Origin: Corticimicrobacter populi
Lineage (GTDB): Bacteria > Pseudomonadota > Gammaproteobacteria > Burkholderiales > Burkholderiaceae_B
Reading direction: 5' to 3'
DNA length: 64,000 bases
Assembly (NCBI RefSeq): GCF_003123725.1
Contig: NZ_QETA01000001.1
Location: 744,001 to 808,000 of the forward strand
Below, piece after piece: positions 11,104-21,322 of the stretch. The stretch's first letter is position 1. Every line of letters begins with the position of its first letter. The translations under genes were made by a program, and so were the position numbers. The notes beneath the pieces were generated by a model. It had not been told where the DNA came from. It searched no databases and saw only the letters and a list, made by a program, of their open reading frames with translations.

Positions 11104-13695
11104 TCAGGCGCTGACGGTGTCTGCCACGTCCTTGTAGTCTTCGATTTTGTCGAAGTTCAGGTACTGGTAGATCTTGTCGCCGTTCTCGTTGATCACACCG
11201 ATATCGGCCATGTACTCTTCCTTGGTCGGAATGCGGCCCAGGCGCGAGCAGATGGCAGCCAGTTCGGCCGAACCCAGATATACGTTGGTGTTCTTGCCGA
11301 GACGGTTGGGGAAGTTGCGGGTGCTGGTCGACATCACCGTGGCACCTTCGCGCACCTGTGCCTGGTTACCCATGCAGAGTGAGCAGCCCGGCATTTCGGT
11401 ACGCGCACCTGCCGTGCCGAACACGCCGTAGTGGCCTTCCTCGGTCAGTTGCTGGGCATCCATCTTGGTCGGCGGGGCGACCCACAGCTTGACCGGGATG
11501 TCACGCTTGCCTTCGAGCAGCTTGGAGGCGGCACGGAAGTGACCGATGTTGGTCATGCAACTGCCGATGAACACTTCGTCGATCTTGGCACCTGCCACGT
11601 CAGACAGCGTTTTGACGTCGTCGGGGTCATTGGGGCAGGCGACGATGGGCTCGTGTACGTCGGCCAGGTCGATGTCGATCACGGCGGCGTACTCGGCGTC
11701 TGCATCCGGCTCCAGCAGCTTGGGATCAGCCAGCCAGGCTTCCATGGCGGCGATGCGGCGGCGCAGGCTGCGCTCGTCCTGATAGCCGTTGGCGATCATC
11801 CACTTCAGCATCACGATGTTGCTGTTGAGGTATTCGATGATCGGATCCTTGTTCAGGCGCACCGTGCAACCGGCAGCCGAACGCTCGGCGGAGGCGTCGG
11901 ACAGTTCGAATGCCTGTTCCACCTTGAGGTCGGGCAGACCTTCGATTTCCAGGATGCGACCGGAGAAGATGTTCTTCTTGCCTTGCTTGGCAACGGTCAG
12001 CAGGTCTTGCTTGATGGCGTACAGCGGAATGGCGTTGACCAGATCGCGCAGTGTGACGCCCGGCTGCAACTTGCCTTTGAAGCGGACCAGCACGGATTCG
12101 GGCATGTCCAGCGGCATTACGCCGGTGGCAGCGGCAAAGGCCACCAGGCCGGAACCGGCCGGGAAGCTGATGCCGATCGGGAACCGGGTGTGCGAGTCAC
12201 CGCCGGTACCGACGGTATCCGGCAGCAGCATGCGGTTGAGCCACGAGTGGATCACGCCATCGCCCGGACGCAGCGAAATGCCGCCGCGCGTGCTGATGAA
12301 GGCCGGCAGCGTGTGGTGGGTCTTGACGTCGACAGGCTTGGGATAGGCGGCGGTGTGGCAGAACGACTGCATCACCAGGTCGGCCGAAAAGCCCAGGCAG
12401 GCCAGATCCTTGAGTTCGTCACGGGTCATCGGGCCGGTGGTGTCCTGACTGCCAACCGAGGTCATCTTGGGTTCGCAGTAGGTGCCCGGACGGATGCCCT
12501 TGCCTTCGGGCAGGCCACAGGCACGGCCCACCATCTTTTGTGCCAGCGTGTAGCCCTTGCCGGTGTCGGCAGGGTTTTGCGGCAGGCGGAACAGTTCGGA
12601 AGGTGCCAGGCCCAGCACTTCACGTGCCTTGGCGGTCAGGCCGCGGCCGATGATCAGCGGAATGCGACCGCCGGCGCGCACTTCGTCGAACAGCACATCG
12701 GACTTGACCTTGAATTCGGCGATGATTTCGCCGTTTTTGATGGCCTTGCCTTCATAGGGGCGCAGTTCGACCACGTCGCCCATTTCCATCTGCGACACAT
12801 CGAGTTCGATCGGCAGGGCACCGGCATCTTCCATGGTGTTGTAGAAGATCGGGGCAATCTTGCTGCCCAGGCACACGCCGCCAAAACGCTTGTTCGGCAC
12901 GAAGGGGATGTCGTCGCCGGTGAACCACAGCACCGAGTTGGTGGCTGACTTGCGCGAGGAGCCGGTACCGACCACATCGCCCACGTAGGCGACCAGATGG
13001 CCTTTTTCCTTGAGCGATTCGATGAACTTGACCGGGCCGCGCTTGCCGTCTTCTTCAGGCTGGAAGGCTGCGCCATCGCGCTTGTTCTTGAGCATGGCCA
13101 GCGCGTGCATCGGGATGTCCGGGCGCGTGGTGGCATCGGGTGCGGGCGACAGATCGTCGGTATTGGTTTCGCCAGGGACCTTGAAAACGGTGATGGTCAG
13201 GCTTTCCGGCACTTCGGGACGGCTGGTGAACCACTCTGCATCGGCCCAGCTCTGCAGTACGGCACGGGCGTTGGCATTGCCCTTGTCGGCCTTTTCCTTG
13301 ACGTCGTGGAAGGCATCGAACACCAGCAGGGTCTTCTTGAGGCCCTCGGCCGCAGCGGTACCGACTTCGGCGTCATCCAGCAGTTCGATCAGCGGGGCAA
13401 CGTTGTAGCCGCCCAGCATGGTGCCGAGCAGTTCGACCGCGTGCTTGCGGCTGATCAGTGCACACGGCTCCTTGCCGAGTGCGATGGCTGCCAGATAGGA
13501 GGCCTTGACCTTGGCGGCGTCATCCACACCGGCCGGCACGCGGTGCGTCAGCAGGTCGAGCAGGAAGTCGGCTTCGCCTGCCGGAGGCGACTTGATCAGT
13601 TCGATCAGATCAGCCGTCTGCTGGGCAGAAAGGGGCAGGGGAGGAATACCAAGCGCGGCGCGTTCGGCGGCATGTTGACGATAGGCTTCTAGCAT
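11104..13695 (-). CDS. acnB: Bifunctional aconitate hydratase B / 2-methylisocitrate dehydratase
   Basis: Main TCA-cycle aconitase of proteobacteria; in the AcnB family it can also act on 2-methylcitrate-cycle intermediates. The 863 residues begin [16 protein letters not shown], the family N-terminus with HEAT-like repeats, so ATG 13695 is chosen over the longer frame. Motifs seen are [16 protein letters not shown] in the swivel domain and cluster cysteines in [11 protein letters not shown] and [13 protein letters not shown]. It has its own promoter (13773-13801) next to a palindrome and ends in a strong hairpin, so it is probably monocistronic. Confidence 0.96.
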   Translation of the reverse strand: MLEAYRQHAAERAALGIPPLPLSAQQTADLIELIKSPPAGEADFLLDLLTHRVPAGVDDAAKVKASYLAAIALGKEPCALISRKHAVELLGTMLGGYNVAPLIELLDDAEVGTAAAEGLKKTLLVFDAFHDVKEKADKGNANARAVLQSWADAEWFTSRPEVPESLTITVFKVPGETNTDDLSPAPDATTRPDIPMHALAMLKNKRDGAAFQPEEDGKRGPVKFIESLKEKGHLVAYVGDVVGTGSSRKSATNSVLWFTGDDIPFVPNKRFGGVCLGSKIAPIFYNTMEDAGALPIELDVSQMEMGDVVELRPYEGKAIKNGEIIAEFKVKSDVLFDEVRAGGRIPLIIGRGLTAKAREVLGLAPSELFRLPQNPADTGKGYTLAQKMVGRACGLPEGKGIRPGTYCEPKMTSVGSQDTTGPMTRDELKDLACLGFSADLVMQSFCHTAAYPKPVDVKTHHTLPAFISTRGGISLRPGDGVIHSWLNRMLLPDTVGTGGDSHTRFPIGISFPAGSGLVAFAAATGVMPLDMPESVLVRFKGKLQPGVTLRDLVNAIPLYAIKQDLLTVAKQGKKNIFSGRILEIEGLPDLKVEQAFELSDASAERSAAGCTVRLNKDPIIEYLNSNIVMLKWMIANGYQDERSLRRRIAAMEAWLADPKLLEPDADAEYAAVIDIDLADVHEPIVACPNDPDDVKTLSDVAGAKIDEVFIGSCMTNIGHFRAASKLLEGKRDIPVKLWVAPPTKMDAQQLTEEGHYGVFGTAGARTEMPGCSLCMGNQAQVREGATVMSTSTRNFPNRLGKNTNVYLGSAELAAICSRLGRIPTKEEYMADIGVINENGDKIYQYLNFDKIEDYKDVADTVSA

Positions 13696-13772
13696 GGCGG
13701 CCTGTATATGAAAAGTGAGTGGGGAAAATCCGGGTCCGGGCATCGGCACGCCAATGCATGACCCCTGGCGGC

Positions 13773-13801
13773 ATTGTAGAACGAAGCCTGCAGACTGGCA
13801 A
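13773..13801 (-). promoter_or_regulatory. acnB promoter
   Basis: On the minus strand, -35 TTGCCA (13796-13801) and -10 TACAAT (13773-13778) are 17 bp apart, close to the sigma-70 consensus. Transcription would start near 13766, leaving a leader of about 70 nt before acnB. Confidence 0.7.
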
Positions 13802-13804
13802 TAC

Positions 13805-13823
13805 TCTTATATAAGACATAAGA
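13805..13823. promoter_or_regulatory. Operator-like palindrome upstream of acnB
   Basis: The 12-bp perfect palindrome TCTTATATAAGA (13805-13816) is followed after one base by a second ATAAGA (13818-13823). It abuts the acnB -35 and is centred near -44 of the inferred start, a usual activator or repressor position. The binding protein is unknown; the divergent ArsR-type gene is one candidate. Confidence 0.5.
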
Positions 13824-13894
13824 TGCGTTGCGGCTTTGCAGCATGGTTTTTGTCTGCTGGGCGGATAAACAGGGCTTTGCGATAAAATCGCACC

Positions 13895-14206
13895 ATGAAT
13901 ACGCACGTCGCAGACAAGGAATTCCTGCTCGCCGGTGCCGCCGAGGCTGCCGCGCTGCTCAAGGCCGTGGGCAATCCCCATCGCCTGCTTGTCCTGTGCC
14001 TGCTCATCGAACGCGAGGAAATGAGCGTCGGTGCGCTGCTTGAGCATGTCGACCTCAGTCAGTCGGCGCTGTCGCAGCATCTGGCGCGAATGCGCGAGGA
14101 AGGCATGGTGGCCTATCGTCGCGAAGCACAAACGCTCTATTACCGCATTGCCGATCCGCGCATCGAGCGCCTGATCGCCACACTCAAAGATATTTTCTGC
14201 CCCTGA
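13895..14206 (+). CDS. ArsR/SmtB family transcriptional regulator
   Basis: A 103-residue winged-helix DNA-binding protein. LKAVGNPHRLLVLCLL and the recognition-helix region SQSALSQHLARMREEGMV are typical of ArsR. The metal-binding ELCVCDL-type motif of true ArsR is absent, so it probably senses something other than As/Cd, perhaps redox or sulfur as in BigR-like members (inference). ATG 13895 is used. It is divergent from acnB and 23 nt upstream of yicC, so it could regulate either neighbour or itself. Confidence 0.88.
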   Translation: MNTHVADKEFLLAGAAEAAALLKAVGNPHRLLVLCLLIEREEMSVGALLEHVDLSQSALSQHLARMREEGMVAYRREAQTLYYRIADPRIERLIATLKDIFCP

Positions 14207-14229
14207 TGGGGCCCAACCGGATATTGCCC

Positions 14230-15165
14230 ATGATTCTCAGCATGACTGCCTTCGGCAGCGGCACCGCACGGCACGACGATACGCAGCTCACCATTGAGCT
14301 GCGGGGCGTCAACAGCCGTTTTCTCGATCTCCATTTCAAGTTGCCGGACGAATACCGTCATACGGAAAGCCGCCTGCGCGAGTTGCTGTCGGCGCGTTTG
14401 CTGCGCGGCAAGGTCGAGATACGACTGGCCAGCCAGGGTGCTCGCAGTGATGCTGCCCGTATTCCCGATATGGCTGCGCTGGAGGCCTTGGCCCGCCAGT
14501 TGGCGCAGGTGCGCAGCATTCTTCCGGATACGCCCGCGCCTCGCCTGCAGGAGGTACTACAGTGGCTGGGTGGACAGGCCGAGCAAGCCGATCCTGGCGA
14601 GCGTGAGCAGGCACAACTGGCATTGACCCTGGAGGCTGCCGAAACCGCGCTGTCCCAATTCGTGCAGGCCCGCGAACGTGAGGGCGCACGCCTGGCAGAG
14701 GTGGTCATGGGGTGCGCAGATACGATTGCCACGATTCTCGATGGGCTGGAGCCGCAATTGCCGGGTATTCAGGATGATTACCGCCAGAAACTCCAGGCGC
14801 GCCTGCAGGAATCGGTGGCGCAGGCATTTCCGGGGGGCTTTGCCCATATCGGCGGCCAGGAGCTGTCGGAGCGTCTGGCGAGCGAGGCCAATCTGTTTGC
14901 CTTGCGCATCGATGTTGCGGAAGAAATCGCCCGCTTGCGTTCACATCTGGCTGAACTGCGTCACCTGTTGCAGCATGGTGCATCCGAGGATGCGCGTGGC
15001 AAGCGTACCAGTGCAGGCAAGCGACTGGATTTCCTGTTTCAGGAAATGAATCGGGAAGCCAATACGCTGGGTTCCAAATCGGGTGCGCTGATCATGACCC
15101 GTGCTGCGATGGATCTCAAGCTGCAGATCGAGCAGATGCGCGAGCAGGCTGCAAATTTTGAATGA
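14230..15165 (+). CDS. yicC: YicC/YloC family endoribonuclease
   Basis: A stress-linked endoribonuclease family; YicC in E. coli affects small-RNA stability. The 311-residue protein starts MILSMTAFGSG, carries the N-terminal ELRGVNSRFLDLHFKLP signature, and ends in the DUF1732 domain with GKRLDFLFQEMNREANTLGSK. ATG 14230 matches the family start; an in-frame ATG at 14206 overlapping the arsR-type stop would add eight unrelated residues. It is followed by rph at 33 nt, a common association of RNA-decay genes. Confidence 0.92.
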   Translation: MILSMTAFGSGTARHDDTQLTIELRGVNSRFLDLHFKLPDEYRHTESRLRELLSARLLRGKVEIRLASQGARSDAARIPDMAALEALARQLAQVRSILPDTPAPRLQEVLQWLGGQAEQADPGEREQAQLALTLEAAETALSQFVQAREREGARLAEVVMGCADTIATILDGLEPQLPGIQDDYRQKLQARLQESVAQAFPGGFAHIGGQELSERLASEANLFALRIDVAEEIARLRSHLAELRHLLQHGASEDARGKRTSAGKRLDFLFQEMNREANTLGSKSGALIMTRAAMDLKLQIEQMREQAANFE

Positions 15166-15198
15166 CCGCATGGATACCCATGCAACCAGGATATTGCC

Positions 15199-15945
15199 AT
15201 GAATGACTCGACTTCCCATGTCCGTGCCCACGGGCGTCGCCCTGATGCGTTGCGCGATCTGTCGCTGGAGCGCGGCTTTACCTGCCACGCCGAAGGGGCG
15301 GTGTTGATCCGTATGGGCCAGACGCATGTACTGTGCACGGCCAGCGTGCTCGACAAGGTGCCGCCTTTTCTCAAGGGCAAGGGGCAGGGCTGGGTGACGG
15401 CTGAGTACGGCATGCTGCCGCGGGCGACCCATACGCGGGGAGACCGTGAGGCAGCCAAGGGCAAGCAAAGTGGCCGAACCCAGGAAATCCAACGCCTGAT
15501 TGGTCGCAGCTTGCGTGCGGTGTTCGACTTGCAGAAGCTTGGCGAGCGCACACTGCATCTCGATTGTGATGTGCTGCAGGCCGATGGCGGCACCCGCTGT
15601 GCCTCGATTACCGGTGCCTGGCTGGCGGCCGCGGATGCCGTGGATCTGCTGTTGCGGCGCGGTGATCTGGCCGAATCTCCGATCATTGACCAGGTAGCGG
15701 CCGTATCGGTGGGGCTGTATCGCGGTGCACCGCTGCTGGATCTTGACTATATAGAGGATTCGGGTTGCGAGGCCGATGTCAATGTGGTGATGACGGGCCA
15801 GGGCAATCTGGTCGAGGTGCAGGGCACGGCTGAAGGCCGAGCCTTTTCTCGCCAGGAACTGGATGGACTGCTGGATCTGGCCCAGGGCGGCATTGCGCAA
15901 CTGGTGACGCAGCAACGGGCGCATCTACGACCTTTTGGCGGTTGA
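15199..15945 (+). CDS. rph: Ribonuclease PH
   Basis: Phosphorolytic 3'-to-5' exonuclease that trims tRNA and other RNA 3' ends. The full-length 248-residue protein shows GRRPDALR at the N-terminus, the phosphate-binding region RTHTRGDRE-like ([18 protein letters not shown]) and the [12 protein letters not shown] motif. ATG 15199 is preceded by AGGAT. Unlike many relatives, no rdgB or hemN gene follows; instead there is an orphan gene with its own promoter. Confidence 0.96.
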   Translation: MNDSTSHVRAHGRRPDALRDLSLERGFTCHAEGAVLIRMGQTHVLCTASVLDKVPPFLKGKGQGWVTAEYGMLPRATHTRGDREAAKGKQSGRTQEIQRLIGRSLRAVFDLQKLGERTLHLDCDVLQADGGTRCASITGAWLAAADAVDLLLRRGDLAESPIIDQVAAVSVGLYRGAPLLDLDYIEDSGCEADVNVVMTGQGNLVEVQGTAEGRAFSRQELDGLLDLAQGGIAQLVTQQRAHLRPFGG

Positions 15946-15969
15946 TCTTCGGGGGCAAGCGGGCATAAT
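15942..15969 (+). promoter_or_regulatory. Promoter for the orphan gene at 16023
   Basis: TTGATC (15942-15947) and CATAAT (15964-15969) are separated by 16 bp, giving a plausible sigma-70 promoter that overlaps the end of rph. Confidence 0.45.
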
Positions 15970-16022
15970 GTCCCTGTCGGCTGCAGTGTTCCTGTGGCCA
16001 GATCACCACCAAGGAGGAGACT

Positions 16023-16325
16023 ATGACAATCGTGAAAAGCGATGGCGGTATCGTCGACGCCTGCGCAGAACAGGCTGCACTGCTGTCTAAGCGGGCACAC
16101 AAGGAAGCCCTGTCGGGGGCTGCGCTGGATGCCGAAGTGGCGGCACTGCTGGATGGATTCCGGCGGCAGATTAGCCGCAGCGGCAGTGATGTCGAGCCCG
16201 AAGATGTGACCCGGAAACTGGCAACCCGCCTGCGGCTCTATGCAGATACGCTTTACGACGAAATGCCCGAGGCCAAGGAAGTGTTGCTGAGGCTGGCTGA
16301 GGGCGTGGAGCGCCAGGAAGCCTGA
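16023..16325 (+). CDS. Hypothetical 100-residue protein
   Basis: I do not recognise this protein. It is soluble, apparently all-helical and mildly acidic, with charged heptad-like segments (RLRLYADTLYDEMPEAKEVL) and no cysteine cluster or membrane segment. It has a near-perfect Shine-Dalgarno, AAGGAGGAGA, just before ATG 16023, a plausible private promoter at 15942-15969 and a strong terminator after it, so it appears to be a well-expressed single gene. Confidence 0.75.
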   Translation: MTIVKSDGGIVDACAEQAALLSKRAHKEALSGAALDAEVAALLDGFRRQISRSGSDVEPEDVTRKLATRLRLYADTLYDEMPEAKEVLLRLAEGVERQEA

Positions 16326-16360
16326 AAGGTCCGTTTTCCCCATGGGGGAGATCGAGCAAC

Positions 16361-16397
16361 AAAAAAGGGCTTGCCATGTCGGCAAGCCCTTTTTTTT
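16361..16397. terminator. Bidirectional intrinsic terminator
   Basis: Stem GGGCTTGCC (16367-16375) and GGCAAGCCC (16381-16389) around a 5-nt loop, with A6 before and T8 after. It can end the plus-strand orphan gene and the minus-strand initiator tRNA. Confidence 0.92.
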
Positions 16398-16404
16398 GAA
16401 TATC

Positions 16405-16481
<77 letters not shown>

Positions 16482-16493
16482 TCTGAATCCAAG

Positions 16494-16522
16494 ATTCTAG
16501 CAGGCCTGTTGCGTATTCGCAA
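16494..16522 (-). promoter_or_regulatory. Promoter of tRNA-fMet
   Basis: On the minus strand TTGCGA (16517-16522) and TAGAAT (16494-16499) have a 17-bp spacer, ending 12 bp before the tRNA 5' end. Confidence 0.75.
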
Positions 16523-16600
16523 GTTGATCCGGGTGATGGCTGCGTTACCATGCGATATTTGCAACAATAAGCTTTCCATCAAGCGGGCACACTGAACCAT

Positions 16601-17290
16601 ATGGACGATAAGGATGTCATAATAGTGCTTGAGGCAGCGTTGCTGTGTGCGGCGCAACCTATGCCAAACGCCGAGCTGCGCAAGTTATTCGAAGATGGGC
16701 AGCTTGATGGCAGCAGGCTTCGCCTTCTGCTGGGGCAATTGGCCCACGAATGGAGCGAGCGCGGGCTCGAACTGGTCGAGTTGGCCGGTGGGTGGCGCTT
16801 TCAGAGCCGCGCAACGATGCGGCCCTACCTTGAACGATTGAGTACCGAGAAAGCGCCTCGCTATTCGAGGGCGGTTCTTGAGACTCTGGCAATCATTGCA
16901 TGGCGACAGCCGGTGACGCGCGGGGATATCGAGGATATCCGGGGGGTTACCGTATCTTCCCAGATCATCAAGACGCTCGAGGAGCGGGGGTGGATCGATA
17001 CCATTGGGCATCGTGATGCGCCAGGACGGCCAGCCCTGCTGGCAACCACGCGGCAGTTTCTCGACGATCTCGGCTTGCGTGCGCTGGATGAGTTGCCCAT
17101 GCTGGAACAGCAGGATACGGCGGGGCTGCTTGGTGAGATGATGGCCCGGCAGGCCGTGGATGATGCCGAGCGGGATGCGATCGAACCTGATCGGCTTGCT
17201 GTTGCGGCAGATCCGCAGATCGTGCCTGTCGAGGGTGCGCTGGCCGACGCAGCGGATACTGTGACTCGCAAGGAAGGCGAGTCGAAATAA
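16601..17290 (+). CDS. scpB: Segregation and condensation protein ScpB
   Basis: Accessory subunit of the SMC-ScpA-ScpB condensin that compacts and segregates chromosomes. The 229-residue protein has two winged-helix domains; [28 protein letters not shown] is split across the conserved core (I quote only its start: [14 protein letters not shown]) and is followed by [18 protein letters not shown] 16601 is used. ScpA is not adjacent in this window. It is followed by rluB after 25 nt, a widespread pairing. Confidence 0.94.
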   Translation: MDDKDVIIVLEAALLCAAQPMPNAELRKLFEDGQLDGSRLRLLLGQLAHEWSERGLELVELAGGWRFQSRATMRPYLERLSTEKAPRYSRAVLETLAIIAWRQPVTRGDIEDIRGVTVSSQIIKTLEERGWIDTIGHRDAPGRPALLATTRQFLDDLGLRALDELPMLEQQDTAGLLGEMMARQAVDDAERDAIEPDRLAVAADPQIVPVEGALADAADTVTRKEGESK

Positions 17291-17315
17291 TAATTCTTGA
17301 AATCACGAAGTTGGA

Positions 17316-19049
17316 GTGTCAGTGGCGACTACAGAAGAAGCACTGTTGCAGACTCGGGCGGATGTATCCGCCTCCACGCCTGCGGGCGAAACCGCGGGCG
17401 GCAAGGGCAAGGGACGCAAGTTGAGAACGCCATTTCGGCGTCGTCGTGCCGATGCTGCCGAACAGCAGCCTGTCGGCGATGTTCCGCCGCGCGCCGAGGG
17501 TGGCGTGACGGAAGAGGGTGGAAATCCTCGCAAGGCGGCTGGTGGCCGCAAGCGCCAGGGGGCACCCAGGACGCAAAAGGCGCAAGACAGCCAGGGATCG
17601 GCACCGTCCACCGGGCGCGGCAAGCGTCAGGCGGCAGGTTCTCGCAAGCGTGCTGACAAGCCTGCGGCGACTGAGGCGCAGCAAGTGGCGGTAGTCATCG
17701 ATCCCGAAGCGGAGCGCGAGGCTGAGGCGGCGCTGGCTTATCTGGATCAGGCTGACTCACTGCCCAAACGTCTGGGTAAATACCTTGAGCATGATTCAAT
17801 CATGCCCAAGCTTCACAAGGTGCTGGCCGAGGCCGGCATCGGTTCTCGGCGTGAGATGGAAGAGCTGATCGTGGCGGGCCGGGTGTCTGTCAATGGCGAG
17901 CCTGCTCATATTGGTCAGCGCGTGGGTCCCAAGGATCAGGTGCGCGTCAATGGTCGACCGGTGGCGCGCCAGGTATCCAAGCGCAAGCATCGCGTGATCC
18001 TCTATCACAAGCCGGCAGGCGAGATCGTCAGCCACGATGATCCTGCTGGCCGCGCCAGTGTGTTTGCGCGCCTGCCCAAGCTGCGCACCGGCAAATGGCT
18101 GTCTGTCGGTCGGCTTGATCTCAATACGGAAGGCCTGCTGATCCTGACGACGTCTGGTGATTTGGCCAATCGTCTGATGCATCCGCGCTATGGTGCCGAA
18201 CGCGAATATGCGGTACGGGTGCTGGGCGAACTGGGGGATGAGCAGCGCAAGGCACTGGTCGAGGGGGTTCAGCTCGAGGATGGCATGGCTGCATTTGGCT
18301 CTCTCGAATACCTGGGGGGGGAAGGCAGCAACCGCTGGTATCGCGTTACCCTTAATGAGGGCCGCAATCGCGAAGTTCGCCGCATGTTCGAAGCGGCAGG
18401 CGTCACGGTCAGTCGACTTATTCGCACCCGTTTTGGTGAGGTTGTCCTGCCCCGCAATCTGCGTCGTGGTCGCTGGGATGAGTTGAATGAAGATCTGGCG
18501 GCAGCGCTGATGGTGCAGCTTGGTTTGTTGGGCGATGATGACGATGGCGAACGTGTGCGCAAACAGCCCAGGTCGCACGACAGCGCCTTGCCGCCGGGGT
18601 TTGGCACGATGGAGCGCAATGGGCTGAATGGTGCGCGCGTGAGCCGCAAGGGCAAGTTGCAGGGCGGTGGCGGTGCGGCATTCAGTTGCCCGTCCGATCC
18701 GTTCGGCACGGGTTCGTTCCTGACCGGGGGCTATGCCAATGGTCATCCCCTGGAGCGTGAGTCCAAGGGCAGCAAGCCTGCGGGTGGTGCGCGCAAAGGG
18801 CGCAGCAAGCCGCAATCCGGTGCGGCAACAGCGACAGGCAATAATGCACGTCCTGCAGCCAAGACTGGCGGCAAGGCTGCCAGGAGTGGCGGCGGCAAGC
18901 AGGGGCGTCAAGGTCAGGGCGATGCGCCCAAGACCTCGGGTCAGCAGCGTCCTGCGCGACGCAAGAAGGGCGGTCAGGGAGATGACTGGCAGCCGCGTGG
19001 CGCGGCTGCACACGAGTCCCGCCTGGGCGTGATTGGCCGTAGCCGCTGA
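17316..19049 (+). CDS. rluB: 23S rRNA pseudouridine synthase RluB, with long disordered tails
   Basis: Makes pseudouridine 2605 of 23S rRNA. The 577-residue protein is much longer than E. coli RluB because of Lys/Arg/Gly/Ala-rich tails at both ends (about 1-160 and 425-577). An S4 RNA-binding domain lies at about 163-212 and the synthase at about 225-400, with catalytic [11 protein letters not shown] (D268). Starts are GTG only: 17316, or 17322, which has GGAG at a 5-nt gap; I keep the longer one. An extended -10 promoter for rimP lies just past the stop. Confidence 0.92.
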   Translation: MSVATTEEALLQTRADVSASTPAGETAGGKGKGRKLRTPFRRRRADAAEQQPVGDVPPRAEGGVTEEGGNPRKAAGGRKRQGAPRTQKAQDSQGSAPSTGRGKRQAAGSRKRADKPAATEAQQVAVVIDPEAEREAEAALAYLDQADSLPKRLGKYLEHDSIMPKLHKVLAEAGIGSRREMEELIVAGRVSVNGEPAHIGQRVGPKDQVRVNGRPVARQVSKRKHRVILYHKPAGEIVSHDDPAGRASVFARLPKLRTGKWLSVGRLDLNTEGLLILTTSGDLANRLMHPRYGAEREYAVRVLGELGDEQRKALVEGVQLEDGMAAFGSLEYLGGEGSNRWYRVTLNEGRNREVRRMFEAAGVTVSRLIRTRFGEVVLPRNLRRGRWDELNEDLAAALMVQLGLLGDDDDGERVRKQPRSHDSALPPGFGTMERNGLNGARVSRKGKLQGGGGAAFSCPSDPFGTGSFLTGGYANGHPLERESKGSKPAGGARKGRSKPQSGAATATGNNARPAAKTGGKAARSGGGKQGRQGQGDAPKTSGQQRPARRKKGGQGDDWQPRGAAAHESRLGVIGRSR

Positions 19050-19059
19050 CGATTGTTTC

Positions 19060-19068
19060 TGTTAAAAT
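19060..19068 (+). promoter_or_regulatory. Extended -10 promoter of the rimP-nusA operon
   Basis: TG-T-TAAAAT (19060-19068) is an extended -10 element 11 bp after the rluB stop. No good -35 is seen, as is usual for extended -10 promoters. Transcription would begin near 19075. Confidence 0.5.
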
Positions 19069-19074
19069 AAACGG

Positions 19075-19258
19075 TTTTGATGGGCTAGGGTTCTTGTGCC
19101 TGCGCTTTGTGGGCGCAGTATGTCCGCTTTCTTGCGGATAGATCCCGGCCCGGATGGTCAGCTTGTTGTGGCGGCTGGCACATACATAGCGACTCTTGCG
19201 CTGGCGTGTGCCGGGGCAACACAGTGGGCTGGTTGTTCAGCCCTTTTTTTTTGAGCAT
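19075..19258 (+). promoter_or_regulatory. Structured leader of rimP-nusA-infB
   Basis: About 184 nt without coding potential. It contains a hairpin CTGCGC/GCGCAG (19100-19118), a second TCCGC/GCGGA (19123-19138) and the terminator at 19226-19252. In E. coli the same operon also has a long regulated leader subject to NusA control. Confidence 0.5.
19226..19252 (+). terminator. Intrinsic terminator/attenuator directly before rimP
   Basis: Stem GGGCTG (19226-19231) and CAGCCC (19238-19243) with a 6-nt loop, followed by nine T (19244-19252), only 6 nt before the rimP start codon. All downstream genes depend on reading through it. CAAC at 19217-19220 could pair with GTTG at 19232-19235 as a weak competing helix. 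Confidence 0.75.
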
Positions 19259-19753
19259 ATGGCAGACATTTTTTCGTTGACGGAGCAGGCGCTGGCGGGC
19301 ATGGATATCGAACTGGTCGATGTCGAGCGTGCTGGTCAGGGGCTGTTGCGTGTGACCATCGATACGCCCGAGGGTGTGCGGATCGAACATTGCGAGCAGG
19401 TCTCGCGGCATCTGTCGCGCGTCTACGAAGTCGAAAATGTGGATTATGGCCGGCTTGAGGTCAGTTCTCCCGGTACCGATCGTCCGCTGCGCAAAGAGGC
19501 TGATTTTCGGCGCTTTGCGGGTGAACGTGTCGAAATCAAGCTGCGCGAGGCGATTGATAGTCGCAAGGTTTTTTCAGGGATTCTGACGCTTCCGGAAACG
19601 GAAGGCGAAGCCGCCGATCAGCAGGGCGGCACAACGTTCGGGTTGGAGTTCGAGGCACAGAAGGGCGAGATGCAGGTGTTGAGCTTTACGCTGGATGATG
19701 TCGAGCGTGCCAAGCTGGATCCCGTCCTGAATTTCAAGGGTAAGAAGCGATGA
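19259..19753 (+). CDS. rimP: Ribosome maturation factor RimP
   Basis: Needed for assembly of the 30S subunit. The 164-residue protein has the RimP pattern: [10 protein letters not shown], the central [13 protein letters not shown] and the C-terminal SH3-like part. ATG 19259 ([10 protein letters not shown]) is chosen; the frame runs back to 19196 through the terminator, which would be untranslated leader. The ribosome-binding region overlaps the T tract of that terminator. Its stop overlaps nusA by 4 nt. Confidence 0.94.
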   Translation: MADIFSLTEQALAGMDIELVDVERAGQGLLRVTIDTPEGVRIEHCEQVSRHLSRVYEVENVDYGRLEVSSPGTDRPLRKEADFRRFAGERVEIKLREAIDSRKVFSGILTLPETEGEAADQQGGTTFGLEFEAQKGEMQVLSFTLDDVERAKLDPVLNFKGKKR

Positions 19754-21231
19754 GTCGCGAAATTCTTTTACTGGTGGATGCGCTGGCGAGCGAAAAAGCC
19801 GTTCCGCGTGAAGTGGTCTTCGGCGCACTTGAGGGTGCGCTGGCGTCGGCCATGAAAAAGCGCTTCGAGGAAGAGGTCAATATCCGCGTGGCCATCGACC
19901 GCGATACCGGCAATTATGAAGGTTTCCGGCGCTGGCTGGTCGTGCCCGACGAGGAAGGCCTGCAGGAGCCCGATCAGCAGGAGCTGCTGTCGGATGCCCG
20001 TGAACTGGCTCCCGATGTCGAAGTCGGTGACTACATCGAGGAACCGCTCGAGGCCATCGAGTTCGGTCGTATCGGTGCGCAGGCTGCCAAACAGGCCATT
20101 CTGCAGAAGATCCGTGATGCCGAGCGCGAGCAAGTGCTCAATGACTTCCTGGATCGTGGCGAAAGCATTGTGTCCGGCACGGTCAAGCGCATGGACAAGG
20201 GCGATGCCATCATCGAAAGCGGCAAGATCGAAGCCCGCCTGCCACGCAACCAGATGATCCCCAAGGAAAACCTGCGTATCGGTGATCGTGTGCGCGCCTG
20301 GGTTCAGACCATCGACCGTACGGCACGTGGCCAGCAGGTTCTGCTGTCACGCACGGCACCTGAGTTCATCCAGCAATTGTTTGAAAACGAAGTGCCCGAG
20401 ATCGAGCAGGGTCTGCTCGAGATCAAGGCGGCTGCGCGTGATCCCGGCGTGCGCGCCAAGATTGCTGTCGTGGCTTACGACAAGCGTATCGACCCCATCG
20501 GCACCTGCGTCGGCATGCGTGGTTCGCGCGTCACTGCTGTGCGCAATGAGCTGGGTGGGGAACAGGTCGATATCGTCCTGTGGGCTGATGATCCCGCACA
20601 GTTCGTCATTGGTGCGCTGGCTCCGGCCAACGTCGAGTCGATCGTGGTCGATGAAGACAAGCACGCCATGGATGTGGTCGTCGATGAAGAAAACCTGCCA
20701 AAGGCGATCGGTGCACGCGGTCAGAATGTCCGTCTGGCATCCGACCTGACCGGCTGGCAGATCAATATCATGACCCAGGAAGAAAGCCACAGCCGCCAGG
20801 AAGAGGAGCGCGAAACGCTGCGCGCCGCTTTCATGCAGAAACTGGATGTGGATGAGGAAGTTGCCGACATCCTGATCGATGAAGGCTTTACCGGCCTGGA
20901 AGAAATTGCCTATGTACCGATGCAGGAGCTGCTCGATATCGAGGCTTTCGACGAGGAAACCATCACCGAGTTGCGCACTCGGGCCCGCAATGCCCTGCTG
21001 ACCGAGGCCATCGCCAAGGAAGAAGAAGCAGAGGCTGCCCAGAATCTCAATGGTCTCGAAGGCATGACGCCCGAGCTTATCGAGAAACTGGCCCAGCATG
21101 GCATCGAGACGCGTGATGACCTGGCCGATCTGGCGACCGACGAATTGGCCGAGATGGCGGGTATCGACGAACAGGCTGCCAGCGACCTGATCATGCGCGC
21201 CCGCGAGCACTGGTTTGATGGTGAGGCATAA
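19750..21231 (+). CDS. nusA: Transcription termination/antitermination factor NusA
   Basis: Binds RNA polymerase and nascent RNA to control pausing, termination and antitermination. The 493 residues comprise the N-terminal RNAP-binding domain, an S1 domain (about 135-200), two KH domains (with [18 protein letters not shown] and [13 protein letters not shown]) and two C-terminal acidic repeats, including [20 protein letters not shown]. It overlaps rimP as ATGA at 19750. NusA stimulates hairpin termination, so it could feed back on the terminator before rimP (inference). Confidence 0.97.
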   Translation: MSREILLLVDALASEKAVPREVVFGALEGALASAMKKRFEEEVNIRVAIDRDTGNYEGFRRWLVVPDEEGLQEPDQQELLSDARELAPDVEVGDYIEEPLEAIEFGRIGAQAAKQAILQKIRDAEREQVLNDFLDRGESIVSGTVKRMDKGDAIIESGKIEARLPRNQMIPKENLRIGDRVRAWVQTIDRTARGQQVLLSRTAPEFIQQLFENEVPEIEQGLLEIKAAARDPGVRAKIAVVAYDKRIDPIGTCVGMRGSRVTAVRNELGGEQVDIVLWADDPAQFVIGALAPANVESIVVDEDKHAMDVVVDEENLPKAIGARGQNVRLASDLTGWQINIMTQEESHSRQEEERETLRAAFMQKLDVDEEVADILIDEGFTGLEEIAYVPMQELLDIEAFDEETITELRTRARNALLTEAIAKEEEAEAAQNLNGLEGMTPELIEKLAQHGIETRDDLADLATDELAEMAGIDEQAASDLIMRAREHWFDGEA

Positions 21232-21322
21232 GTGCCGGAGTGACCGGTGAGTACCGGTCAGCCTCCTGCCAGGCAGCAGCATCAATATTGAAAAATGCAG
21301 TAGAAAGGGAAGAGAGAAACGA

